Source of the DNA: Lindgomyces ingoldianus
Lineage: Eukaryota > Ascomycota > Dothideomycetes > Pleosporales > Lindgomycetaceae
DNA length: 64,000 nt
NCBI RefSeq assembly: GCF_010093535.1
Contig: NW_022985163.1
Coordinates: forward strand, 2,232,712 to 2,296,711
Direction: 5' to 3'
Every line of letters begins with the position of its first letter. Position 1 is the stretch's first letter. Both the position numbers and the translations under genes were made by a program. Under the pieces are notes generated by a model. The model saw only the letters and a list, made by a program, of their open reading frames with translations. It was not told the DNA's origin and ran no database searches. Below, one piece after another: positions 9,732 through 20,640 of the stretch.

Positions 9732-12700
9732 AGCCTACCTGTGATCGCCGTCGTTATTATTCTAGGAGGCTAGGGGGGTCAGGCACAACGAGCAGACAGT
9801 CGGTGTCAGTTTCACCAGCACCTGCCAGCCAGCTGAGGTCGGCCAGCCGACAGGCAAGGGCGAGAACTAGGCCGGTCGCTACGCCAAGGGTTCCCTCACA
9901 TCTCATAGCCTATGTTTTAGCTCCCGCTCAAGAGCGGGGCTATTAGCTCACGCGAAGATCCTTGGCGCAGGGATTTCCAGAAGATTACTTTACAGAACGT
10001 GAATTTGCAGCAGGGAGAGAAGTATCAGATCAGCGAGATCAAGTCTCTCGAAGGATGCTGCAAATATTCATCAGGCTGGAACGACTAATACCATTCACAA
10101 GCACGGGATACTGTATCTTAGGACCAGCTTATGAGGCCTTGAAGTCAAGTGCAACTGCTTGCCAAGAACGTGTTTTGTCAACACGCGGCATCTTGCGATT
10201 TCCGGGTACGAGCGATTCAGCGTGCGTCATAGCGCAGAACCTTGCAGCCTTACAGTATGAACGAACCCGCAATATGATCTTGGTAGGTCCATGAAAACTT
10301 CTCACATAGCTGAAGTCGCTGGGTGCACCACCCACCTAATCAATAGCATACGCTCTAACCTTCGCTGCCTCGGCACTACCAGAGCGCTCTGGAACAGCAG
10401 CGGGTGCCTTCGCTCCGTCACCTCTCCGCGCTCCACGTCCCACGTGACCATTTAGTGAACTTTAATAAGAAAGTAGCCAGTCGTATTGTGGGACAAACTC
10501 AAGGTCCTCACGACAGCAGCAACCATTAGTAGGGCTTTGGCTATCTGTAGTTTTTCAAAGAAGGCAGCTCGTCGAGTCGCACAGCAGCAGAATCTAGATC
10601 TGAGGAACTTTTATCTCAATAGCCTGTTGTGGTTTTGATCGTACCTCTGCCCCGCACTATTCACTCCTTAGGACTAGTACACTTCGGAGTTGGCTCAGAG
10701 CTCTTTCAAGTTAGTTAGACCCCTTACTAGACGAGACAGTGCGCTCGTTCAATTCCCTTCGTTCTGCTCTCTTAATCCTATCAAAGAATTTTTGCTAAAC
10801 TAAAGGCTGGATCTAGGAAGAATTATGAGAAGAAAGACACCCCGGTGCAAAGCTTTAAAATTTTTTAAGAGATTGAGATTTTTGCAAAGCGATTTAGATA
10901 CTCTCGCTATTTTCGTCGCTCTTGCCACTATCGCTGCTGTCCAGTATTTGAAGCAGCTAACTGCACAGGAGGTGGGTAAAGTAGAGATATAGAAAAAAAA
11001 AATTAAAGAGTAAGTTCCAAGATCTCAATACACGACCGGGGGAATATCCAAGAGCATAACATCCCCATGGACAGCTGTTACCTAGATCTATACTCAGAAG
11101 ATAGCCAAAGAATTGTATACCCAGGCTCCTCTATTGATATGGCAGGAGAAGGATTTAATTGGGGGAGAAAGTTTACAGAAGAGAGAGAATTACGCAATGC
11201 CCCCCTATCATAGGTACCGGTATGTTTAAGTGATGGAGGAGACGTAGCGGCCGGGGACATGAAAAGTAAATATGCCAAAGCTTCGAATGAGCCAAGGATC
11301 CCTCTCAGTGAGAGGCGGGCTGGGAGTTTGGTGATAGCGTATGTACACTACTAAAGGATTTTAATCGTCTTCTAACACATTAACTTTGAAGGAGAGTTCT
11401 GGGATACTTCCTCACCGGCTAGTATATTTAATATTTTGCAACTTGCATCTCCCCGCAAGGCTAAGCATACGCATCGCTTCCTAAAAAAAAGCCTTGGATC
11501 TTGGGTTCGCCGTACTTCTAGGCAAGTCTCTGAGCCAAGGACGTGGACAATACCGTGCACATTGCACGTTGGGAGCGAATTATATTTGGCTAAGAATACA
11601 AGGGTGCCGGAACGCTCTCTACCTGCATCGACACGACCACAGCAACGAGCTCAACACGGTACGAGTAGTTTTTCAGGCTGGCTCCAAATCTTGCACAGTC
11701 GCAGCATGAATAAATTTGCCATATGACCCAAAAGTCTCGGACTACTGCTTGGGTTGCTGAGATTGCTGGTGACAGCAACAGTTCGACTCTCGCAATCTGC
11801 CAAACTTTTAATGCTTTGAGACCACCAAGGCTCCCTATGACTGTGCCGGGTGGCCTCATGCCACGCTCCTGCCCATGCTACAAATCCCATGTGAACTCTT
11901 GCTTGAAACCCCAGAGCAATGTCAGGATGAGATGGCGGTCTTTCTATGGGACGAGTTCGGAGCCTTTGCGACACTTTTCTGTGTAAAACGGGCTCTAAAC
12001 TTCGGTTGGCTATCCTAAAAAGCCGTCTCGCCAGTTTGCAAAGGAGTGAAATGCCCATATCTATCTCTACAATCTGCCATGATTTCAATCCTAACACCTC
12101 GTCTACGTAGATGAGTCCAGGTCCGATAAACGGATTAGATTCAAGAGAATGGGGTAGTCGTCACTTCGAATGGCTTTTGTTCAGACTACCCGGTTTCAGC
12201 GTGAGCAAAGGTATTGGATCTTGCTATCGTACGCCAAAGACAGAATTGCTCTCTCACGCGCATACAACTGCTTCGAGAAAAATCAGCGAGACATATCAGT
12301 AGGCTTAGAATGGTGAGTGAGTAGATCTCGAGGGCGGGTTTTTGGGAGTCTAATCACGCGGAAAGTCATGTCTCTAGCTCTGGAAGCTGCGTGACGCCCT
12401 TACTCATGGCACATATCCCGGACCTTTGAGACCAGATCTAGGAATACAATACAGTGATACCGAGTCTTGCCAAGGGTTGCGAATAGCGCGAGATATCGCG
12501 TACTAGACCCACATTTAAGATTTCTCGTCGAGCTAAGGATCTTGTTTGCAGTTGCGGGGCTCCACCACATGCTCGTATTCAGGAGCTGTTGTTGCCTGCT
12601 ATAGCCATATGCTACTTACCCTACTGCCTAGCTCACTCCTTGCATATTAGACCCTTAGGTACACTTTTTTTTTTAGCAATTAATCCGGTTCCTCATGCCT

Positions 12701-13245
12701 CTGGTGCTTCCACGAGCTTCATAGATATACATGGTGGATCTATGCGAAAATTGCCCTCTAAGGTGGCGAAGATAGTGCATTCTACTAATAGGAATAGGGG
12801 CAGCATGCTCAAATTTAACACAGAAGGAATAAACGCCGCTTAGATTCTTCGCGATGGTAGACCGTGAATCTGCCCAAGAAGGAATTTCGAAAAACGTCAG
12901 ACTCTATTCATTCTTGCTGCGTTTATTACTACTTTTTGAAGTTGACTATGTGGCAGGAACGCAGAAGCCATTTCGAAAGTCTCGATTTTGAATTCGGAGG
13001 AGGCTGAAATCCTTGCGTCTCCCTAGGAGAGACCCCGCTTAGCACTGTTTAATTGTAAACGATATCGTACTAAAACTAACAGCCACTCGTCTTCCCTGAA
13101 AGTTACAAGAGCTCTAAATGCGGCTCCAAATAATATGATTACATACATACGTTGCAAAATTCGTTCCATTACCCCAGAAACTACCATTTAGCAAACGCCT
13201 ATAGATCCCGCATAGCATACCCATCCAACGCCAATTCAACCCCTT
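9732..13245. other. Long stretch without a recognised gene
   Basis: About 3.5 kb of near-normal composition. A 116-codon plus-strand open frame (9947-10294, no ATG; contains REVSDQRDQVSRRMLQIFIR) resembles nothing I know. A plus-strand peptide near 11850-12000 (LLPMLQIPCELLLETPEQ) and one near 10870-10970 look coding-like but are flanked by stops. A GC-richer, G+T-poor patch around 11.4-12.1 kb has overlapping frames on both strands. I regard this as decayed accessory DNA. Confidence 0.35.
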
Positions 13246-14698
13246 TTACACGCCCCGACCGTCCCCAGAACTCCCACCCCGACCCTTCTCTGACATCGAA
13301 TTCCACTCCCTTACACTCCCAACCCGTCCACTCCCTTCCTTACTCCCACTCTGCCCATGCCGCTGGAAATCATGGTACTCCGCCAAGGGATCGAACTCCG
13401 AATGCACGCTTCCAAGTGTAGTATTATTACCTGGCTCTCGCCCGTGTCGCCTGATGAAAGTCTTCAGCCCCCTCATCGTAGCATGCGTGATAGAATCGTC
13501 CTGTATCCTCGGCCCACTATTCCGTTCGATATCCCCTGTGGCATGGAGCCATGAGGGATGTGTTGTCTTAGTCTTCGACTTTCTCGAAAGGCCTATTCGG
13601 AGCAGAAGACGGTCTAAAAAGCTACCCTCATTGCCGAGGCTCTTTTCACCGTCTGGGGTGCGGTTATTTGAACTGGAGCTATGGCTCGCAAAAATTCCCC
13701 GGAATGCGGTAATAGAGCCCATGCATATAGCAATGCAGCCCTCGAAGTGGAGCCAAAAGGTCCCCCAATTAGTATCTAGTTGGCGTTTCGCGGGTTGGAT
13801 TCCTGCGATGCGGATGAGTGCCATGACGATCATGACAGTGGAGAGACAGAGGAAGACTGCAATGCCGGCTTTTTGGCTGCGCTTGAGTTGCGTCATATTA
13901 AGGATTGTTATGGGGATTGAGACGACTGCATAGGGATTAGTATTTTAGGGGATATATTCTTAAAGAGAGAGCGAGGTGAGATTAACATACTTAACAAGTC
14001 GGTAATAATATCCAGCGCGATGACAATCGAGGTAAGTGTCACATGACGTATATACTGCGTTTCCCCGGAACATTTAACTACCAAATATCAGTATATCATC
14101 CTCAAAAGCTTTCTCTAGATTCCATCCAGAACGACCAAGCATACATACCAGCAGCATCCATCCCAAAATGCGGACAATAAACAAACGGCTCCACAAACTC
14201 AAATCCCCACGTCACTGCCGTAACCCCCACAACCCCCCAAAAATACCAATTCAACCGCCTTGACACCCCTGTGATCAGCGTCTTAAAAAACACCAAAAAC
14301 GAAAACTTGACCGCAAAAATCGCCGTCCATGTAAAATCGACAAAAATATACGTCCATTTTGTCGTACTAACCAGGGCAATCGTATCTGCGGGCGTGGCGG
14401 TTGCAGCAACGAGCGGATCGAAGGTGAAGGCTTCGAGGAGGAATAGGTCGTCGACGCAGTAATATAGGACGCCGGTGGCGACAGCGAGACAGCATGCGCC
14501 GAAGATGACGAGGATGTCGTCGAGGAAGATTGTGCGGCGGAGGTGGAGGCGGAGGAGGCAGCGGGAGAGGGTGAGGAGAGTTGCGAGGGCGAAGAAGACG
14601 CCTGCGACGACCGTGAAGGCGGGTTTGTGGATGCGGCCTGAGTGGTCGATGCGGTATTGACGTTCTGATGAGCTTAGGGCCGGTGCGTAAGGAACCAT
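13246..14698 (-). CDS. Fungal-rhodopsin-domain integral membrane protein, 3 exons
   Basis: Minus CDS join(14698-14149, 14077-13991, 13925-13246), 438 aa; introns 71 nt (GTATGT...GTAG) and 65 nt (GTATGT...GCAG). The first ATG is at 14698 (MVPYAPALSS); upstream frame has only a GTG. About seven membrane helices: VVAGVFFALATLLTLSRCLL, DDILVIFGACCLAVATGVLY, a TM with TKWTYIFVDFTWTAIFAVKF, SRRLNWYFWGVVGVTAVTWG, then the exon-2/3 block IVIALDIITDLLIVSIPITI, the signature of this family, then GIAVFLCLSTVMIVMALIRI and a last helix near HFEGCIAICMGSITAFRGIF. Exon 2 supplies the conserved cysteine before QYIRHV. A 150-residue Ser/Arg-rich cytosolic tail follows. Families of this kind (Pth11/SAT4-like) include surface sensors; specific role unknown. 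Confidence 0.85.
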
Positions 14699-15560
14699 TA
14701 TGCTCGGTACCACAGCCACCCTTAAGCTGTCACAGAGAGTAGTTAAGGGAGAATCAAACCCACGTCAACTTAGCAGCGACCACCTCCAACCTTATACGCC
14801 CCCCTCTCCCTCTCACCATCGCACAGATCGACAATCAAGATATGGCGAAGTGCAGCTTGTGGAACTAGCTTCTGGTTAATCTTCGATTAGAATCCTTCAA
14901 AATCCAACAACAAGTTCTGTCAGCCCCGGCAAGGCCCGTAAGCCACAGCCATCTTCATGCCCGTCGAATCCTCAGAACTACTTAACCGGGAAATTCGCAC
15001 GTATGATTGGTGGATTCACATGGAACTCAGCGTTCGAGAAGGACTTAGAGAAATCAATTAAGTGGTTCTTGGGGCCTGGGGTCAAAAATCCATGGTTGAA
15101 GACGAAGAGCGTAAGCACAAACGCACGGTGATGTTGGGGGCTGGATTCGATCACTGTGGACAAATTAGATTAGAGCTTAGAGTTGTATGACAGGAATGCA
15201 TTCTCGGCTTTTATGCTCACTTTTTAGAACTAGCAGTTCAGCTCGATTCAACCTTCGTCACTCCCAAATCCCTCTCTGGCACCAGCCCCATCATCGGCGT
15301 ATACGAGCAAGCTAAAAACACAGCACCGAGAGCTCTTTGGTCTGCCTAACACTCTACCAGAAACCTGATGGACAAATCGTGATTCGAATCGTCGGACTCC
15401 GAGAATCTTACGCCAAGCCGTTCGCGCGACGATCCGCAACCAGGGTTACTCCCACGTGCCACACAAGGGTTCGGGCGGCGTGGACTGTTCAAGCTGGGGT
15501 TAGATGCACGGAGGAACACCAAAACCGTGATTCGACCCATACTGCCATATAGGGGTTCCT
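14699..15560. other. Intergene before the AT-rich block
   Basis: Promoter side of the rhodopsin-domain gene, then ~800 bp with no recognised gene. Overlapping short open frames on both strands (15.25-15.55 kb) have no conserved features. Confidence 0.4.
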
Positions 15561-16022
15561 CTCCATACTATCTCGTTCTCTAGAGCGAGCTAAGTATGCA
15601 AATTACATTAATTTTTAATGCATAATGTTAGTTATTACCTAAAGGCTTTTTAAAAGCTTATCTCTTAACATAGTTAAAAGTTATAGAGTTTTTACAGCGC
15701 TAAGACAACACTAAAGGCAACAGAAAACAGAGGAACTAGGTAAAACCACCTAACACACTATCTAAGAAGCTGCCTTACTAGCTACTCTAGTTTAGTAGTG
15801 TAACAGGACACCTTTATGCTTACACTACTCTAAAAGTGTGTTGCTAAGGTGTTGCACTAAAAGCAAAAATAATCTAAAATTTTAGGTAAACTTATAAAAG
15901 ACTTAATAATAAATTCTTAATAAACTTAATAACTAAATAATAACTATTACACTTTACTAGTAATTAATTAGAGAATCTTAAACAGCGTAGTGCCTACAGC
16001 TTCTAATAGACATAGTTATATG
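15561..16022. other. Onset of RIP-mutated AT-rich block
   Basis: Composition changes abruptly near 15.58-15.60 kb to A+T- and TpA-rich sequence that continues, with islands, to about 63.7 kb. The plus strand has coding-like stretches broken by TAG/TAA codons, compatible with the 5' part of the LINE that resumes at 17357, but I could not assign them. Confidence 0.4.
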
Positions 16023-16024
16023 TA

Positions 16025-17354
16025 CAGTCGCCTACCAAAAGTCATTAGCCACCTAGCAATCCGAGCTCTGCAGGGGTATAGTCAACCTATTAGGGAAGGA
16101 GGTTACTTAGTTAATTATTAACTAAATTTAAAGATTTTTATTTCTATATAAAGCTTATATACAGGCCTGTCTTTTAGTGCTGTGCTTAGTTAATAGTAAG
16201 TTAATCTGCCTTTGTTTTAGATAACTTCCTTTATGCGCTTTAACTAACTAAGGATACACTTCCTATAATTAGCTAGTGTAATTTTTGCTTACTTCTCTTT
16301 AAAGATATCTACTATCTGCTTATAAGTAGTAATATATTCTTGTTACTTTAAGATGCAGAGCTTTATAATCTGCTAGAGGTTCTTAATTAAGTTTAAATTA
16401 GAACTTTATAGAAGCTAATCTATTTATATTATGCTATGGTCATCTATATACTTTTAGGTAGCCTTTGCAGTGTGAATAGGTGCTCCATCCTGCATCTATA
16501 TGCTAATACCGCGTTCCTCTGTAAGCTGCTAATAAAATAGGATACTAACATTATGTAGAATCTAGCAGTATTTGCTAGCATTATTACGCTTACCTTCTTT
16601 ATTAATAAACAGCTCTAATTTAAAATTAAGAGAGATTACACTAAATACAGAGACTGTAGTCCTTCTAGACTTAAAGGTAGGCTTTAGGTACTAACTCTTA
16701 TATGCTTTTCTATGCTGCTAATGTACATATAGAGGTGTAGTGTCTAATCTAACTTTAAATGTTGCTTTATTATAAAAGGCTACGCAAGCTATGTCTTTTG
16801 CCTTGTTATATTAATAAGTTTAAGCAAATTAGAGTTGCTTTTCTTTATATACAGCTAACAACTAAGGCTTGCAACGCAGGCAGAAGGCGTAGTACTTATG
16901 TTTTGCAAGGTATCTCCTTGCAGTACTAGTATAAATGCAGCAGTAGGTCTTTAACAGTGTTGCAATAGTTTAGAGCGTAGCAAAGAGATTATTTACTGCC
17001 TAGCAAATTAAATGCCTCTTAGCGCGTTTATTAAGCTTTAGAGGTTAGCCTGTACGCAGAGCTTTTATATAGGTAGGCAGGGGCTGCTTGCGCAGCCGGC
17101 GGATGTTGTATGTAACTGTTGACTTAGGAATGCTAAGATGACGTGAGATTTTGCTAGCGCTTACGCTGTAGAGGTGGAATTGCTATATTGTATTAACAGA
17201 TAATTTAGATAGCTCTTTGCAAGAGGTTTTATTTGCTTTTATAACTATTAAAAAAGGTGGTAATTTAATTAAGTTACATTTAATTGAAATCTGACCATTG
17301 TGGGGTGGCCTAGACCTCTCGCTAAAGTGGCCAATGACTTTTGGTAGGCGACTG
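16025..17354 (-). mobile_element. Tc1/mariner-type DNA transposon, 1330 bp
   Basis: Terminal inverted repeats begin CAGTCGCCTACCAAAAGTCA at both ends; 27 of the first 28 positions agree, the difference being A/G as RIP produces. It is bounded by TA on both sides (16023-16024, 17355-17356). The interior carries transposase remnants on the minus strand. Confidence 0.9.
16370..17270 (-). pseudogene. Tc1/mariner transposase relic
   Basis: Minus-strand peptide in order: helix-turn-helix ISRHLSIPKSTVTYNIRRLR (near 17100-17160), then MQDGAPIHTAKAT (near 16450-16500; the second catalytic Asp region of the DDE domain), then NLIKNL (near 16380-16400). Numerous TAG/TAA codons, so non-functional. Confidence 0.8.
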
Positions 17355-17356
17355 TA

Positions 17357-17702
17357 CCTTAGTTAACTATGTTAACCTAAGCACTACAGACTTAGGCAAA
17401 CTAGTAAGTATTAGTCTTAAGTAAACTTAAGTAAGACTTAATAAGACAGTAGAATATAAGCTTAGTTAGTAAGAAGCTAAGAAACTAAAAGCTGCGCAGT
17501 GTTAAGCTCTCTTAGGGCCTACTCCTATAAGACATAGTTAGCCTATTATCTCTAAGAGAGTTATAGGTAACGTGAAACAATCTACTAGGCGTAAAAGAGA
17601 TTACAGGGCGTAGCATATAATAGCAGTAATAGACAGCTCTAAGGCACTTGCTCTAGCTATTGCGCGCACGCGCAGAGTGGACCTTTAGTAGACTTATACA
17701 AC
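17357..17702 (+). pseudogene. LINE (Tad1-like) relic, segment 1
   Basis: Plus-strand peptide RRKRDYR...IIAVIDSSKALALAIARARR resembles the linker between endonuclease and reverse transcriptase in fungal Tad1-type LINEs. It is continuous in frame and sense with sequence at 43223 once chromovirus A1 and one CTTAC are removed. Moderately certain. Confidence 0.5.
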
Positions 17703-17707
17703 CTTAC
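17703..17707 (+). repeat. TSD of A1, left copy (CTTAC)
   Basis: CTTAC here matches 43218-43222 immediately after the 3' LTR of A1. Confidence 0.8.
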
Positions 17708-17994
17708 TGTTACGGTCTATGGTTGGACCAGCGTAACTCCACCGGCAATGCTCCACAGTTTAGCTGGATTGGAACAGGGCTTGCTTATGGACCAATCGGA
17801 GGACACGGAAGCAGCACAGCTGCCCGCAGTAGTGGAAGAATGCGTCATCTAATAGAAAGACGGGCCACAAGTAAAAGGAGCTTAAGGGAGCCCTAGGAGC
17901 TTCCCTTAGCAGACTCCTACAAACTCCCTCTGCTCCTCTTAGCGCCCTAGCACATGTATATAGTTCCTGCATTAAACAGCCTTTAGAAGGTGTG
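17708..17994 (+). repeat. A1 5' LTR, first part
   Basis: Starts TGTTACGGTCTATGG; near-unmutated compared with the same stretch at 42627 (TGTTACAGTCTATAG). Interrupted by B after its last five bases GTGTG (17990-17994), the B target. Confidence 0.9.
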
Positions 17995-18213
17995 TGTTAC
18001 AATCCTTACTCCTGTCAGATTGAAGCACTGTTTCTGGGCTTCCTGAGATGAATGATGGGTTTGGATATGATGTATGGGATGATTGATTGATTGTATTGAT
18101 CGTCCTCATTTATCGATCCTTTTTCTGCTCTACTCGTGTTGCTCGGCTTTTTGTTTTGCCGATCCGAGTCCCTCGCGCACTTGCCCTATGCGCGACCAGC
18201 TTGCAAAATGCTG

Positions 18214-18221
18214 CAATTTTC
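18214..18221 (+). repeat. TSD of D, left copy (CAATTTTC)
   Basis: Exact 8-bp match to 19108-19115. Confidence 0.85.
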
Positions 18222-19107
18222 TTATCTCAGCTAGCTCAGACGGCATGCCAAGAGGACACTAGTACACAAATAGTATAGATACTTTCAGACCCCTGCTGGG
18301 GCTTCTTCCTTCTTGGCTGCCGTCTGAGGGACTTTGGTGCAGCGCGACGTGTGCAAAGCTTCGTCCATCAACTTACTAGAAACTCCTATACAAGATACTA
18401 TCGCACACAGCTTATCACAGCGCCTATAATTAGGATTAATTACTTAAAGGGTATATATAATCTACTCTAGACTATTTTTAAATAAATTCCTAACGTTCTA
18501 ACTGTGAAAATTATAGGCTTAGCATTGCACACGTCCTAACGCGCAACTGTTCCCCTTAACCCTGTCCTCTACCAGTCCATCTACTCGCGTTTAACTATTA
18601 ATAACAGCTGAGATTAACTAACCCACCTTAATTCAGCCTCTAGAATATACTGCGGATTAAAATGCCAGAAGGTAGAAAAGCCTCGAGACAATGTTATTGG
18701 GATGGAAGATATGATAGAGCCAGCGAGGTGGGTAGGTAGCAGGCGTTGGGTGGAAAGACAACAATAAACAACGTGTTTCTGCACGCAAAAGCCAGAATTT
18801 TCCCGTTAAAGTAGGATCAATTATGGGTATAGTACTAATAATAGTATAGAGAAAGTAAGAGAGTTGTAGCTACCTAGGGGGGGCTAAAAATTGTTAAGAA
18901 GTTGATTTTCTAGCTGTAGTTAAGAGGATTAGAAGCGTCGCGCTCACACGGGCGCACCAAAGTCTCTTAGACGGGAGGAGCTTTGAGAAAATTATAGCTT
19001 CTGATTGGTTTAGAAAAAACTTGGCAGACTGTGAGAAAACAGCTTTACTTTAAGGAGTATAGTGTGGCGCTAATCAAAGCCTCGACTGTCTGAGCTCGCT
19101 GAGATAA
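18222..19107. mobile_element. Element D: 886-bp non-autonomous TIR element, 8-bp TSD (hAT-like)
   Basis: Ends are inverted: TTATCTCAGCTAGCTCAGAC at left and the complement of GTCTGAGCTCGCTGAGATAA at right (19 of 20). Exact 8-bp TSD CAATTTTC. Just inside, a second inverted block pairs CCGTCTGAGGGACTTTGGTG (near 18320) with the complement of CACCAAAGTCTCTTAGACGG (near 18955-18975). No transposase. The 8-bp TSD points to hAT, though the terminal bases are not the usual CA(G)GG. Lightly mutated: probably the youngest insertion of this nest. Confidence 0.85.
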
Positions 19108-19115
19108 CAATTTTC

Positions 19116-19189
19116 TGCAATTTGCTGCAAACTGCTGCAACATGCTGCAAAATGCTGCAAAATGCTGCAATTTGCAGCAACATACTGTT
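19116..19189 (+). repeat. Decamer array (CTGCAANNTG) in C1
   Basis: Six tandem 10-bp units here, plus two left of D (18201-18220): about eight in all in this LTR copy. See the same array in C2 (five) and C3 (thirteen). Confidence 0.85.
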
Positions 19190-19272
19190 CGAGCTTATTG
19201 CTCGTACTATGTAGCAGCTTTCGTCAAGCGTTCCTCCTGTCTTGACAGTAGGTGCGCAAATCTGACAACTCT

Positions 19273-19872
19273 AGTGAAATGGTGTTTTCGGGAGTACGTC
19301 GGCCTATAGTGTTATTTAGCGGAAGGGAAGGACTTAGCTTGATCAAGTGTACAGTTCGTCAAGCAGAGTATGGGTTATGGAGGAAAGAGGGTAGGCAGGC
19401 TTGTGGTTTAACCCAGCGGCTGTATGGGGAGCTGGTAGACCTGATCTGTAGGGATAGGAATAGAGGTATATATAGTGTAAGATATACAAGTTAGCAGAGT
19501 TCTTTTTATAAAGGTTTTAATGCTTCTTAGTTTATTAAAAGGTAAAAGTAGATAATAAACTAAATAGTAATCACAACCTTCTAACTATAGTTGTGAACAA
19601 AATTATATACATAGGGTTTGCATGCGTTTGCATGCGCTGCAGGTGCTGCATGCATTGCCTGCAACAGCCTGCAATGCCTGCACTGCCTACAATGCTTAAG
19701 CCCTTATTAGACAGTGCACTCCGCCAGGCTTTTATCTAAAAGCTAGAGCCATTTCTTATCTGTCCTGTCACGTGATTTGCTTAGCGCAGGGCTAAGCGTC
19801 TTCCATCTGACGTTGTTTAGGCTGTGTGGGACAGCTAGTTAGGTTATTACAGTCTAACTATTAGCTATAACA
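19273..19872 (-). repeat. B 3' LTR (main part)
   Basis: With 17995-18012 makes 618 bp. The part nearest 17995/19273 (outer end) is almost unmutated (GTGTTTTCGGGAGTACGTCG), while the inner end near 19740-19872 is mutated relative to the other LTR. Contains an imperfect TGCA-rich run at 19618-19695. Confidence 0.9.
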
Positions 19873-20080
19873 CGTAGGCTTCCCTCCTAGTTAGCGTTCT
19901 TACTATTATGTTCTTTTTATTATAAGTGTTAGATTTTTTTTTTAGCTAGTGTGTTTCCTTTTTTAAAGGCTAGTCTAATACTAATCTTTTTTAACTATGC
20001 CTTATTAGGTTTCTTGTACTTCTGCTGTTGCCTACTGCCTCTGTACTGTTACTTGTCTTCATTCTTTTTGTTATATAAAA

Positions 20081-20640
20081 ATGTGTTCTTGTGGTCTCTG
20101 CTAGTCTTATAGTTCTTTCTACGTGATGTCCTTGTTATTAGACAAGTGTGTAGAGTGCGTGCAAAAGAGTAGTTATTACAATGTCTTTGTTTCTAATGCA
20201 GCCTAAGATTGTTTAGAACGTAAGAAGAAAAAGCTGCTTAAAGAGCTAAAAGCAGCTAAAGAGAAAAAAATAAAGGAAAAGAAAAGAAAAATATAGAAAT
20301 AGGCTAAGTCTTTAAGGCGTCTTTAGTCTTTTATAGCTTAGCAGGAATAAGTTTAAAAGTAGTTAAAAGTTCTAGCAAATTAAAGAGTAAAGTATCTAAA
20401 AAAAGACTTTTTATTACTAGATAAGCTTAAAGCACTTAAGGTAAAAGCAGCTAGTCTTTCTTCTTCTTAGCCTATGTTAAAGAGTTGCAGACTTCCTACA
20501 TTGCAGCTAGCTAATGCTGCTGTAGTTTTAATTAATAATAGTGTTTTCTAGTCTAAGAAGCTTTCTCTAGAATAGTTTTGTTTAGAAAGGACTCTAAGTA
20601 TTTATAAAGAGCCTAAGAAGTGTTTAATAGGCTTTTAATA
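20081..20640 (+). pseudogene. Reverse-oriented Cys-rich/coiled-coil ORF of element B
   Basis: Plus strand, opposite to B's pol and beside its 3' LTR. From ATG 20081 the frame reads MCSCGLC, then DKCVECVQKSSYYNVFVSNA, then a lysine-rich coiled-coil stretch (ERKKKKLLKELKAAKEK), DFLLLDKLKALKVKAASL and LQLANAAVVLINNSVF. Interrupted only by TAG/TAA codons at glutamine or tryptophan positions, as RIP would give. About 185 codons. The paired CxxC motifs suggest metal binding. The same protein is encoded by E (30479-31057) and A1 (42427-41950). I know such Cys-rich proteins beside fungal gypsy elements but no function. Confidence 0.7.

Larger units (their letters stand above)
18013..19267 (+). repeat. 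Solo LTR C1, interrupted by D
   Basis: TGTCAGATTG...AATCTGACA, 361 bp after removing D and its TSD. Flanked by ACTCC (18008-18012) and ACTCT (19268-19272), the one difference being a C-to-T change. It sits 18 bp inside B's LTR; removing it restores an exact 618-bp LTR. No internal domain accompanies it. Confidence 0.9.

Noticed and set aside
13454..13933. Plus-strand 159-codon frame
   Set aside because: Antisense to the C-terminal exon of the rhodopsin-domain protein.
15340..15550. Possible tRNA (TTCGAATC-like words on both strands)
   Set aside because: No acceptor or anticodon stem could be paired around them.
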